This document shows positions 46,035 to 53,689 of a DNA stretch of 64,000 nucleotides, in pieces. The notes under the pieces are model-generated. The model saw nothing but the letters and a program-made list of their open reading frames with translations. It did no database searches and was not told the origin of the DNA. Numbering within the stretch: position 1 is the first letter of the stretch; every line of letters starts with the position of its first letter. The DNA is from Trinickia caryophylli. GTDB taxonomy: Bacteria > Pseudomonadota > Gammaproteobacteria > Burkholderiales > Burkholderiaceae. The position numbers and the translations under genes are program-made. The stretch is taken from assembly GCF_034424545.1 (NCBI RefSeq), contig NZ_CP139971.1, positions 2,046,001 through 2,110,000 of the forward strand, given 5' to 3'.

Positions 46035-46348
46035 GACGGTCGCTTCTCCGTTGATCGATGCGACCGCATCGCATTCGCTTGCGCTCGCAACAGTATCGGA
46101 TGCGAGCAAGCGCGGTGCCTGAACGGCCGCTTGAAAGCGGAAAATGAATGCCCCGGCTCATTGAACGCCGAGTCGAACCCCGTGTACGGTGGGTGTGGAC
46201 AGGCGCCGAATGACGGGTATCCGTAGCGACATCGATCGGTATCGTCGGGCACGCATATGTCGGTTATGCTCGTCGGCGCGCCAGCCGGCGCCGTGCTGTT
46301 GCTTGCCTCGTGCAGACTTGCCCGAGCGCTCATCCGACGGGAGAAAAA
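46035..46348. other. Divergent promoter region of paoA and the MDR gene
   Basis: 314 bases between divergent genes, expected to hold both promoters. I see no clear consensus promoter, strong hairpin or gene. The short palindrome-like GGCGCGCCAGCCGGCGCC around 46275-46292 is within normal expectation for this base composition. Confidence 0.4.
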
Positions 46349-47440
46349 ATGAAAGCGTGGATGCTCGACGAACCGGGGCGACCGCTCGCGTTGCGCGATG
46401 TCCCGACCCCTGCGCCGCGACGCGGCGCAGTGCTGGTGAGAATGGAGGCCGTGCCGCTGCTGAGCTATACGCGCAGCTACGTTCAAGGCCGATTGCCGTA
46501 CGCGTATCCACCCTGTCCGTTTTCGCCGGGAACGAACGGCATCGGCCGCATCGAAGCCGTTGGCGAATGCGTGCACGCATTCGAGCCTGGTCAGCGCGTT
46601 CTCGTGAGCCCTTATTGGGTCAGCGACGAGGCCGTGCCCGAACCGCCGCAGGCGTTGCTTGGATTGACGGCCGTCGGGGCCGGCGGCACACGTCTGCTCG
46701 AGGAGTTTGCGCATGGCACGTGGCGCGAGCTGGCCGAGTTCCCGGCCGCCACGCTGGTGCCGCTCGCCGGACTGAGCGCGCACTCGCCCGAGCGTCTGAC
46801 CACCTTGGCGAAGTTCGCGGTGCCCTTTGGCGGCTTGCGCCGGGGGCGATTGGCGGCCGGCGAGACGGTAGCCGTGAACGGAGCGGGCGGCGCGTTCGGC
46901 TCGGCCGCGGTGCTCGATGCGCTGGCGCTCGGGGCGCGCCGTGTCGTCGCAACCGCACGTAACGCGCAGCGCCTCGCGCGCATCGTCGAACTCGGCGGCA
47001 ACCGGGTGGTGCCGGTGTCGTTGTCAGGCGAGGTCGACCGCGACACGGCCGCGATTCGCGACGCGGCGCAAGGCGGCATCGATCTCGCATTCGACATGGT
47101 CGGTCAGGCGCGCGACCCGAATTCGACGCTTGCCGCGCTCAAGAGCTTGCGCCGCGGCGGCAGGTTGGTGCTGATGGGCAGCATGCAGGTGCCGCTGCCC
47201 GTGCCGTACGGTGAGTTGCTGAGCAACAACTGGGAGTTGATCGGCCACTTCATGTACACGCGTGCCGATTACCTCGCACTCGTGGCGTTGGCCGCTTCGG
47301 GGCAATTACCGCTCGACGCCGTGGACGTGCGTGTGTTTGCGTTCGCCGATATGGAGGCCGCGATCGATGCCGCCTCGGACGCGGGCGCTTTGCAAAGCGT
47401 TGTTGTGAGTGCCGGAGCGCGCGGCGGCTGGAGCCTTTGA
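46349..47440 (+). CDS. Zinc-independent MDR-family oxidoreductase (quinone reductase-like)
   Basis: 363 residues, with CGGGAG seven bases before the ATG. The N-terminal GroES-like domain begins MKAWMLDEPGRPLALRDVP. The Cys/His pair that binds catalytic zinc in alcohol dehydrogenases is missing: the segment where GHE would stand reads PGTNGIGRIEAVGE, and the structural-zinc Cys cluster is absent. The cofactor site is VAVNGAGGAFGSAAVLDALA, followed by the NADPH-type Arg-rich region VVATARNAQRLARI. Family knowledge: NAD(P)H-dependent quinone or enone reduction. It is divergent from the aldehyde oxidoreductase operon, which hints at related carbonyl metabolism. The frame is open from 46310 but without a ribosome-binding site. 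Confidence 0.82.
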   Translation: MKAWMLDEPGRPLALRDVPTPAPRRGAVLVRMEAVPLLSYTRSYVQGRLPYAYPPCPFSPGTNGIGRIEAVGECVHAFEPGQRVLVSPYWVSDEAVPEPPQALLGLTAVGAGGTRLLEEFAHGTWRELAEFPAATLVPLAGLSAHSPERLTTLAKFAVPFGGLRRGRLAAGETVAVNGAGGAFGSAAVLDALALGARRVVATARNAQRLARIVELGGNRVVPVSLSGEVDRDTAAIRDAAQGGIDLAFDMVGQARDPNSTLAALKSLRRGGRLVLMGSMQVPLPVPYGELLSNNWELIGHFMYTRADYLALVALAASGQLPLDAVDVRVFAFADMEAAIDAASDAGALQSVVVSAGARGGWSL

Positions 47441-47499
47441 CGGCCTGCCGCCAGCACGTGTGGGCGAGCCCGTTCCGGCGATGGTTTTACTGCCGGCGT

Positions 47500-48795
47500 T
47501 CAATCGATCCCGTGAAAGACCGCGTCGTCGGGGCCCAGGTACGTGGGCGGCCTCCACGCCGCGTCGCGCATCGAATGCTGAACTTGATTCTCGACGCCTA
47601 GCAGCACGGCGAAGATGGCCATGCGAACGGGAATGCCGTTGTCCGTCTGCCGGAAGATTGCAAGCCGAGGGTCGTGATTGAGATCGGTGCTGAGATCGTT
47701 GGCGCCGGGCCGGCTGTCGCGCGGCAGCGGATGCATGATCAGCGTATCGCGCCCGCAGACGCTATCGACGAGTGCCTGATTGATCTGGAAGTCGGGCGTG
47801 TAACCTTCGAACGATTCGTCGGTGAAGCGTTCCTTCTGAATGCGCGTGGCATAGACGACGTCGGCGCCGCGCAGGCCCGCCGCCAGCTCGCTCGTTTGCT
47901 CGACCACGTGCCCGTTGCGCGAAATCTGATCGACGATGTATTGCGGCATCTCGAGCGCGCGCGGCGATATCAGCGTGAATTTCACGCCGCGATACAACGC
48001 GAGCAGCTTCACGAGCGAATGCACGGTGCGGCCGTATTTGAGATCGCCGACGAGTGCGATATGCGCTTCGTCGACGATCTTGCCAAGCCGTGAAAACTCC
48101 CGCTGAATCGTGTAGAGATCGAGCAACGCCTGGCTCGGATGCTCGCCGGGGCCATCGCCGCCATTGATGACGGGCAGATTCGTCGCGCGTGCGAATTCGG
48201 CCACGGACCCTTGCTCGGGGTGTCGCACGACGAGCGCGTCGACATAGCCGCTGATCACACGGCTCGTATCGTAAATTGATTCACCTTTTGCCATCGACGA
48301 AAACGTGAAGCCGGTCGTGTCGCAAACGGAGCCTCCGAGGCGGCAGAAGGCCGCGCCGAACGATACACGCGTGCGCGTGCTTGCTTCGAAGAAGAGGTTG
48401 CCGAGCACGGCGCCTTCTAGAACGCGCGAGATTTTCTTGCGCCGGGCTATCGGCTGCATGATGTCGGCCACGCGAAAGAGCGCCTCCACCGCTTCGCGCG
48501 AGGAGAACTGGTCGACGGAAACCAACTGTGGCCGGCCCTCGAACAGGATTTGGCTCGAAAGCGGCGAGGGCTCTACGCTGTGCGTATATTTGTCGCTGGG
48601 CTGTCCGCGCTCGACGATCTCTCGGACGAAGCGTTCCACGATCTCGGGCATCGTGCGGGACTCCTGGGAGTCGTCGGGCAGCAGCCATGTGTCCAATGCG
48701 CGGCGGCTCACCCCGATACGCGTGGCGAACGCGTCCCGAGTCATATTCATGCGGCGCATCGCATCGCGCAGGAACGCCTGCTGGGGCACATTCAT
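47500..48795 (-). CDS. Aspartate carbamoyltransferase catalytic chain with N-terminal helix-turn-helix domain
   Basis: 431 residues. Residues 1-62 form a small helix-turn-helix of the lambda-repressor kind (FLRDAMRRMNMTRDAFATRI, then GVSRRALDTWLLP). The ATCase chain fills residues 85-431, with carbamoyl-phosphate site STRTR (139-143), HPSQ (219-222), HPLPR (355-359) and an aspartate-side segment PVRMAIFAVLLGV. Expected reaction: carbamoyl phosphate plus aspartate to carbamoyl aspartate. It lies outside a pyr operon (no pyrC or pyrR beside it). The start MNVPQQ is 34 bases from a possible promoter with a palindrome over the -10 region. A DNA-binding, enzyme-regulating moonlighting role is an attractive inference. 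Confidence 0.85.
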   Translation of the reverse strand: MNVPQQAFLRDAMRRMNMTRDAFATRIGVSRRALDTWLLPDDSQESRTMPEIVERFVREIVERGQPSDKYTHSVEPSPLSSQILFEGRPQLVSVDQFSSREAVEALFRVADIMQPIARRKKISRVLEGAVLGNLFFEASTRTRVSFGAAFCRLGGSVCDTTGFTFSSMAKGESIYDTSRVISGYVDALVVRHPEQGSVAEFARATNLPVINGGDGPGEHPSQALLDLYTIQREFSRLGKIVDEAHIALVGDLKYGRTVHSLVKLLALYRGVKFTLISPRALEMPQYIVDQISRNGHVVEQTSELAAGLRGADVVYATRIQKERFTDESFEGYTPDFQINQALVDSVCGRDTLIMHPLPRDSRPGANDLSTDLNHDPRLAIFRQTDNGIPVRMAIFAVLLGVENQVQHSMRDAAWRPPTYLGPDDAVFHGID

Positions 48796-48822
48796 CGGAA
48801 GCCTCGCTTCGAAATAGGGGTA

Positions 48823-48864
48823 TATACGCGGTGCGTATACTACGTCGAATGCGAGAGAAGTCAA
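48823..48864 (-). promoter_or_regulatory. Promoter and overlapping palindrome ahead of the HTH-ATCase gene
   Basis: On the minus strand, TTGACT (48864-48859) can serve as -35 and TAGTAT (48842-48837) as -10, 16 bases apart. The inverted repeat TATACGC-GGT-GCGTATA (48823-48839) covers the -10 and start-point region, where a bound repressor would block initiation. The predicted leader is about 30 bases. The AT-rich repeat stands out from the GC-rich background. Confidence 0.5.
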
Positions 48865-49053
48865 GTTGCGGCGGCGGCCGAAGGGCGCGGAGCACAGCGG
48901 TGGCGCGGCTGCTTGGACGGCGCGCGCCGTGGAGAGCGAGCGACGTGGTTGCCGATACTGCCGATACGCCGCTATCTGCGGCCGATGGGCCGCTGCCGCC
49001 GTGGGCCGGCAAGCGGGCCCACTCGCGGCGGTGACGAATGTGGCGCTACCGGC

Positions 49054-49266
49054 TCAATAAAGCTTCTTCGGCGGGGATGCGCGTTTGATCTGCTTGCGCA
49101 ACCGCGCGACTGCCGCCGCTTTTTTCCGCTTGCGCTTCGCGGTGGGGGTTTCGTACGTCATTCTGGCCCGCAGTTCCTTGATAAGGCCCGTGTTCTCTAT
49201 AGTGCGCCGAAAGCGCCGCAGCGCGACTTCGACCGGTTCGTTCGGCTTCAGTGTGACAGTAGTCAA
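49054..49266 (-). CDS. rpsU: 30S ribosomal protein S21 (TTG start)
   Basis: 70 residues, the full S21 length: [19 protein letters not shown], a central helix [17 protein letters not shown], and a basic C-terminal tail ending PPKKLY. The initiation codon is TTG (49266-49264), with AGGAG in good position, so translation is probably deliberately weak. Role: binds the 30S platform near the 3' end of 16S rRNA and affects initiation. Burkholderia genomes usually carry more than one rpsU; the canonical rpsU-dnaG-rpoD neighbours are absent here, so this is likely a secondary copy, possibly condition-specific. Confidence 0.92.
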   Translation of the reverse strand: MTTVTLKPNEPVEVALRRFRRTIENTGLIKELRARMTYETPTAKRKRKKAAAVARLRKQIKRASPPKKLY

Positions 49267-49871
49267 TCTTTCTCCTGGTGATGCGATCCGGGCGGCCGAA
49301 ACGGGGCAGCATCGAGCGCCTTTTCAAACGGCCGGTGGCGCGATGGATCGGCTGAATACCTTCGACGGCTTGCGCTGTATCGCCGTCGAAGCGGTAAGTG
49401 GACAGTGAGGAAATGCGGGCTGGAGCAGCGGGCCTTCGGCTCAGGCGTTCTCTGTTCTCGAGCCTGGTCTTCTCGGCCCTGGTCTTCCGCCTTTGGCGCC
49501 CAAGAATGAATTTCGCGCCGCGGCATCGGGCAGTCGAGCGTCCCAACGATGCGGCGCCCGACAGCAGCAACCTTGGCACTATACGCCTGATGGCCATTCC
49601 GGTATCGCGCTTCTTTCTCCACTTCCCGGCAGATCGCCGGCGGCCTCCGATCGTTTCCCGCTGTTACATCAATTTCGTTGAAATCGATTGACGCCTTCGA
49701 GCCAGCCGCGTATCGTTAGCGGTGAAGTATTCAGGAAGTCCAATTGGTGCTCGTCTCTTGTCCGCCATTTGCGCGGAGTTCGCTGTCCCCGGTGTTCTCT
49801 TTCTCCCCCTTGAAACTTCCCCGTTTCCATGCGACGCGGGCGTGATCAATTTATTTTTTGAGGTATCCATC
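49267..49871. other. Intergenic region including the cold-shock gene leader
   Basis: 605 bases between rpsU and the cold-shock gene. The last 150 bases before the csp ATG (pyrimidine-rich TTTCTCCCCCTTG, then ATCAATTTATTTTTTGAGG) resemble the long 5' leaders of cspA-type genes that act as RNA thermometers or translation enhancers. The rpsU promoter (leftward) must lie at the left side. No plausible gene was found, although several short frames are open. Confidence 0.5.
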
Positions 49872-50075
49872 ATGGAAACCGGTACGGTCAAGTGGTTCAA
49901 CGAAAGCAAGGGTTTCGGCTTCATTACGCCTGATGGCGGTGGCGCGGATCTGTTTGCGCATTTTTCCGAGATTTCGGCTGACGGCTTCAGAACGTTGACC
50001 GAGAACCAGAAGGTCAGCTTCGAAACGAAGCGCGGCCCGAAGGGTCTGCAGGCAACGAACATCAAGCCGCTGTAA
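49872..50075 (+). CDS. cspA: Cold-shock protein, CspA family
   Basis: 67 residues, a single cold-shock domain: [20 protein letters not shown] contains RNP1 (GFGFI), then DLFAHF is RNP2, ending [10 protein letters not shown]. Standard length. Role: RNA chaperone that melts secondary structure on cold shock or in growth transitions. GAGG lies nine bases before the ATG; an AT-rich leader precedes it. Two hairpins follow the gene (50083-50114 and 50134-50153), after which a small gene is read on the same strand. Confidence 0.95.
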   Translation: METGTVKWFNESKGFGFITPDGGGADLFAHFSEISADGFRTLTENQKVSFETKRGPKGLQATNIKPL

Positions 50076-50082
50076 GCTTAAG

Positions 50083-50114
50083 CGGCGTCCACAGCCTCTC
50101 GGCGTTGGACGCCG
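50083..50114 (+). terminator. Hairpin after the cold-shock gene
   Basis: CGGCGTCCA (50083-50091) pairs with TGGACGCCG (50106-50114), nine base pairs, loop of 14 bases, starting eight bases past the stop. A second hairpin, CGGCGGG/CCCGCCG at 50134-50153, follows. No strong U tract is seen, so attenuation or mRNA stabilisation are alternatives. Confidence 0.5.
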
Positions 50115-50321
50115 TTCGCTCTCGTTGGTGCGCCGGCGGGTTCTTGCCCGCCGCTCTGAGGTCTCTACGATGTCCTGGGCCTCGTCCGAGGTCTAAGCCG
50201 TAGTCCGCTCGCCCTTGATCCAGGGCTCCCCCTTTTGATCGAACGCATCGGCGCCTTCCACGGAGGCGGGCCGTCTTTTATTGCGTTCACCTATTCGTTT
50301 TTTCATTCTCTACAGGAAACA

Positions 50322-50546
50322 ATGCAAATTCTTGCCACCCGGCATTACCGCGGTTACGCGGTCTCGCCGTCTGCGCACGCGCTACCCGACGGCTACTTCT
50401 CGTCGAACCTGAAGTTGACTCGCTCCGGTATCGCTGCACATCCCGCGTTTTACGAGTTTTACTCGCTCGGATACTTCGACAACGAAGCCGACGCCTTGGG
50501 TCATTCCGACCGCTGGGCGCAAGATTGGATCGATACGCGCGGCTGA
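50322..50546 (+). CDS. Small protein of unknown function downstream of csp
   Basis: 74 residues: MQILATRHYRGYAVSPSAHA, then LPDGYFSSNLKLTRSG and GYFDNEADALGHSDRWAQDW. CAGGAAAC directly precedes the ATG, a good ribosome-binding site. The pattern (beta-strand start, Trp near the end, acidic middle) resembles short Burkholderia proteins annotated as hypothetical next to cspA. It is soluble, without a signal peptide. It follows the cold-shock gene after 246 bases containing two hairpins, so it may be part of a cold-induced transcript. I cannot name a function. Confidence 0.7.
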   Translation: MQILATRHYRGYAVSPSAHALPDGYFSSNLKLTRSGIAAHPAFYEFYSLGYFDNEADALGHSDRWAQDWIDTRG

Positions 50547-50590
50547 AGCGCCGGTATCGAAGATCGCCGGCGTGCTTCGGCTCCCCTCGA

Positions 50591-50830
50591 TCAGGCGTTC
50601 AACTGCGCCATGATCTTTCCAGCCTCGCGGTCCGACTCGCAACTCTGCATGCCGCGCTCGCGAAGCAGCGAACGTATCGACATGAACATCAAAAACGCAT
50701 CGGTATGAACCTCGTGGCGCTGATCGCGAATCACGCGCTCCAGTTCCGCCTCGGCTCCCGAAGGCAGGTAACGGTCCACCAGTTCGCCGCCATCGTTCTT
50801 GATCCACTCCAATAAATCATCCCTGCGCAT
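50591..50830 (-). CDS. Small conserved-looking hypothetical protein
   Basis: 79 residues: MRRDDLLEWIKNDGGELVDR, then a helical, charged middle (GAEAELERVIRDQRHEV) and MFMSIRSLLRERGMQSCESD. GGAGG lies six bases before the ATG. No signal peptide or membrane segment is seen; it looks like a small all-helical cytosolic protein. The frame upstream (to 51091) is open but lacks features. It is convergent with the csp-associated small gene, with 44 bases between stops. Function unknown. Confidence 0.65.
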   Translation of the reverse strand: MRRDDLLEWIKNDGGELVDRYLPSGAEAELERVIRDQRHEVHTDAFLMFMSIRSLLRERGMQSCESDREAGKIMAQLNA

Positions 50831-50891
50831 TCGAAACCTCCAGTGTTGCCGGCCCACGTCGCGCCGGTGACAAGTGTCGGGGGGGCTGCGG

Positions 50892-51200
50892 CTACGCAGC
50901 CGGAACTTCCGATTCGCTGTCGAGTACGCTCGCGCTCGACGGACACGCGTCGATGAGGTGCTCCGCATAAGCCATCGAGGCGCGTCGCGCGTCGCCCGCG
51001 CTCTGGAACGGCTTGCTGGCAGCGAGCCGGAAAACACGGCTGCGCGGGGCATCGGACGAGTCCTTTGGCTCCTGGATACGCACGGCCGCATCGAATCCTT
51101 CGTCGTAGTTGCGTGTGCGCCCGGGTTCCGTGGCGCGATGCGGATAGACCAGCGGATAAACTTCGAGCCCGCGGTAAAGGTGAAAACCGGTAGTTGTCAT
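50892..51200 (-). CDS. Small conserved-looking hypothetical protein
   Basis: 102 residues: MTTTGFHLYRGLEVYPLVYP at the start, then GRTRNYDEGFDAAVRIQ and a Ser/Ala-rich helical part (KPFQSAGDARRASMAYAEHL), ending DSESEVPAA. GGAGG lies five bases before the ATG. The layout YP-V-x-H followed by DAAVRI and a long amphipathic helix is like small DUF-type proteins of Burkholderiales, but I cannot assign one. Same strand as, and 61 bases before, the 79-residue gene, so the two may be co-transcribed. Confidence 0.6.
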   Translation of the reverse strand: MTTTGFHLYRGLEVYPLVYPHRATEPGRTRNYDEGFDAAVRIQEPKDSSDAPRSRVFRLAASKPFQSAGDARRASMAYAEHLIDACPSSASVLDSESEVPAA

Positions 51201-51513
51201 AAAGCCTCCGAAGCCGTCTTATCACGCGGCAAGACGGAGAAAAAAGAAATACTTGCGAATTCCGTGCCGGCGCGAGCACTTGCGTTGTTCGACCGTTGGC
51301 GGAGAACGTGCTCGATGACACCGAGATGTGCTACGCGGGAGAGGACAGGGCGACGAAGAAACTCGTCACGGGTCGATCGACCGTTTCATGCTACGCCTGT
51401 GGCAGGATTTGTACAGCGAAAGATTTTTGGGTTTCGCGGGAACATTTCTTCATGCGCGAATGTAAATCGAACAGACGGGTCTCGATACGCGAGCGCACAC
51501 AAGGAGCACGATC
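51201..51513. other. Divergent intergenic region upstream of the beta-helix membrane protein
   Basis: 313 bases between a leftward small gene and the rightward beta-helix protein. GGGAACATTTC at 51438-51448 resembles the -35 of ECF-sigma promoters, but a matching -10 could not be fixed. No gene seen. Confidence 0.35.
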
Positions 51514-52641
51514 ATGCACCGGATTGCCATCGTATCCCTCGCATTGCTTGTTGCATTGTCCAACGTTGCCGCCGCAGCCGGGCACGAGGAACGGAGCTTC
51601 GCCCGCGAACTGGGCGGCGACCGCTTTGCCGCTGGCGGCAGCATCGAGATCGAGCAACCGGTGTCCGGCGACGCAATCGCGGCAGGCCGTGCGGTCGTGC
51701 TCTCGTCGAAGGTGGCTGGCGATGCGGTGCTCGCCGGGCGCAACGTCCTCGTCGATGGCGATACCGGCCAGAACCTCTACGCGGCAGGCAGCGAACTCGT
51801 CGTGAACGCTGCGATCGGCCGCAATGCCCGCATTGCGGGCCGCAGAGTCGACATAAGCCGGGGCGCGCGCGTGGCGGGCAACGTGAGTGCAGCCGGTGGG
51901 CAGATCAACGTGCTCGGCGACATCGAAGGCTACCTCGAGGCGGCAGGCGGCCGCATCTACATTGACGGCAAGGTGGGCGGCGACGTGGAGGCGCGCGGGC
52001 GCGAAGTGGTCCTCGGGCCGAACGCGCGAGTGGCCGGCGCGGTGCACTATCGCAGCCCGAACCGGATCGTGCAGCATCCGCAAGCCGTCGTGAGCGGCGG
52101 TATCGAGCGAACGATGACGCATCGTGCCGCGGCACCTGCGCGTGCGTGGTATCGGGTCGGACATTGGATCTGGACGATCGGGCTGATGGTGCTTGCCGCC
52201 GTGCTGATCGCAGCATTCCCGGGCTTTTGCGCGCGCGTGTCCGAGAGAGCCGGCAGACGCTTTCTCGTGAATTTGCTGCTGGCGTTCGTCGTGATCGTGT
52301 GTACGCCCGTTGCCGGGATTGCGCTGCTCGTGACCGGGATCGGCGCGCCGCTCGGCATCGTGGTGCTGCTGATATATCCCGCGCTGCTCCTCGTCGGCTA
52401 TGCAAGCGCGGGCGTTGCGCTCGGCGACGCAGTGCTGCATCGCGTCAGGCCGCTGAACGCGGCGCTCAAAGGGTGGCGAATCGTATTTGCCGCCCTGGCT
52501 GTGCTCGTGCTTTCGCTGCTGGTGCGTGCTCCGTGGATAGGCGGCGCCGTTGCTGCGATCACGTTGCTCGCAGGAGTAGGGGCGCTCACGTTTCATGGAT
52601 GGGCTGCGGCTTGCGGGCGAAAGCCGGCTGCCACCGTGTAA
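51514..52641 (+). CDS. Polymer-forming (bactofilin-like) beta-helix domain fused to membrane domain
   Basis: 375 residues; AAGGAGC precedes the ATG by seven bases. A signal peptide (about 1-22) is followed by a right-handed beta-helix with repeated glycine-spaced turns (residues 35-190), for example VSGDAIAAGRAVVLSSKVAG, GDAVLAGRNVLVDGDTG and GARVAGNVSAAGGQINVLG. The C-terminal half has about four to five membrane helices (from 213: WIWTIGLMVLAAVLIAAF). Family knowledge: cell-envelope proteins with bactofilin/polymer-forming repeats outside the cytoplasm and a membrane anchor are common and poorly studied. Because of the signal peptide the beta-helix should face the periplasm, opposite to classical cytosolic bactofilins. 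Confidence 0.8.
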   Translation: MHRIAIVSLALLVALSNVAAAAGHEERSFARELGGDRFAAGGSIEIEQPVSGDAIAAGRAVVLSSKVAGDAVLAGRNVLVDGDTGQNLYAAGSELVVNAAIGRNARIAGRRVDISRGARVAGNVSAAGGQINVLGDIEGYLEAAGGRIYIDGKVGGDVEARGREVVLGPNARVAGAVHYRSPNRIVQHPQAVVSGGIERTMTHRAAAPARAWYRVGHWIWTIGLMVLAAVLIAAFPGFCARVSERAGRRFLVNLLLAFVVIVCTPVAGIALLVTGIGAPLGIVVLLIYPALLLVGYASAGVALGDAVLHRVRPLNAALKGWRIVFAALAVLVLSLLVRAPWIGGAVAAITLLAGVGALTFHGWAAACGRKPAATV

Positions 52642-52795
52642 AGCGGCCGCCTTGCCGAACGCAGCGGAAGCTTTCTTCGCGGCAGGCGTGACGGACGTGC
52701 TTTACGCTGTCACCACGCGTGCGCCACGGGCGCTCGGTTCCTCGAATACCATGCCCAGCAGCCGGCTGGGGATCTTACTGTATGGAGCCGCATTC

Positions 52796-53197
52796 ATGGC
52801 TGATGATCATCGTTCGCAGCAGCCCACGCATCCGGCCACGCGCGCTCTGGCTGCGCCGGGCGGGCACTATAGCCATGTCACGGTGGCGAACGGCTTCGTT
52901 TTCGTCTCAGGCCAACTGCCCATTACCGCGGATGGCGCGAAACTGACCGACCGGTCCTTCGCCGAGCAGGCCGAACAGGTGCTGCGCAACGTCGAGCATG
53001 CGGTGCTCGCCGCGGGCAGCGGCATCGATCGACTGGTGCAGGTTCGCGTCTATCTGGACGACATCGGCAATTGGCCTGAATTCAACCGCATCTATGCGGC
53101 CTGGGCCGGGGAAGCGCGTCCTTCGAGAGCGGTCGTTCCAACCGCAGCGCTGCACTTCGGGTTGAAGGTCGAGGTGGAAGCGGTCGCGGTGCTATGA
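52796..53197 (+). CDS. RidA/YjgF-family enamine/imine deaminase
   Basis: 133 residues. GHYSHVTVANGFVFVSGQLP and EQVLRNVEHAVLAAGSGIDR are family motifs; the active-site Arg lies in RPSRAVVPTAALHFGLKVEV, with a conserved Glu near the end (VEVEAVAVL). Role: hydrolysis of reactive enamine/imine intermediates from PLP enzymes, protecting branched-chain and other metabolism. GGAG at 52783-52786 is nine bases before the ATG. The frame is open upstream to 52595 but only the part from 52796 has similarity. Confidence 0.88.
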   Translation: MADDHRSQQPTHPATRALAAPGGHYSHVTVANGFVFVSGQLPITADGAKLTDRSFAEQAEQVLRNVEHAVLAAGSGIDRLVQVRVYLDDIGNWPEFNRIYAAWAGEARPSRAVVPTAALHFGLKVEVEAVAVL

Positions 53198-53231
53198 CCG
53201 CCAGCCGCCCGATCGGATAACGGCGTGGCCC

Positions 53232-53663
53232 TCAACGGTATGTCGTTTTGGACGATTGCAGCTTCGTCAACACCCCCCCTTTGAGTCGAAACCAGCCTTG
53301 CGAGGTTTGCATCACGGCCTCGTCGGCCTGCCAGAATACGCGCTTGATCGTCATGCGCTTGCCCGCCCGCTGCACGAGCGGCGGACGGCGGCGAAAGTCG
53401 TACAACACCGGGCCGAAATCGGTCTGCACGAGCGTGCGCATGACGGTGCCGCTTGCATTGCCATCGTCGTCGAAGTGTGTGAGCGAGGAAGCGGCGAAGC
53501 GATCGAAGATCTGCGTGTCGAGCGTCCCCACGAAATCGCGATCTGCACGCGCGAATTGCAGCGCGCCCGAGGGCGTGGCGAGGGGGCCCGGCGCGTTGCT
53601 CTGCGCCTGTACGCAAGTGGCAAAAGAGGCGGCTGCCAGCGCACCGAGGAAGAGTCGTCTCAT
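53232..53663 (-). CDS. Secreted protein of unknown function
   Basis: 143 residues. The signal peptide RRLFLGALAAASFATCVQA ends at an A-Q-A-like site. The mature protein starts QSNAPGPLATPSGALQFARA and reads as a beta-rich fold: IFDRFAASSLTHFDDDGNA, VMRTLVQTDFGPVLYDF and VMQTSQGWFRLKGGVLTKLQ. No motif is known to me. ATG 53663 is likely, with AGGAA thirteen bases upstream; alternative starts exist nearby. It is convergent with the RidA gene. Its start lies 26 bases from the stop of the YaiI-family gene on the same strand, so the two may form a short transcription unit. Confidence 0.6.
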   Translation of the reverse strand: MRRLFLGALAAASFATCVQAQSNAPGPLATPSGALQFARADRDFVGTLDTQIFDRFAASSLTHFDDDGNASGTVMRTLVQTDFGPVLYDFRRRPPLVQRAGKRMTIKRVFWQADEAVMQTSQGWFRLKGGVLTKLQSSKTTYR

Positions 53664-53689
53664 GTTTATGGTGGATTCCTGAGCGGGGG

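Noticed and set aside
49263..49622. Minus-strand frame of 119 codons between rpsU and csp
   Set aside because: It overlaps the rpsU start region, is low in complexity (RRRYSA repeats) and has no homology cue; treated as non-coding leader.
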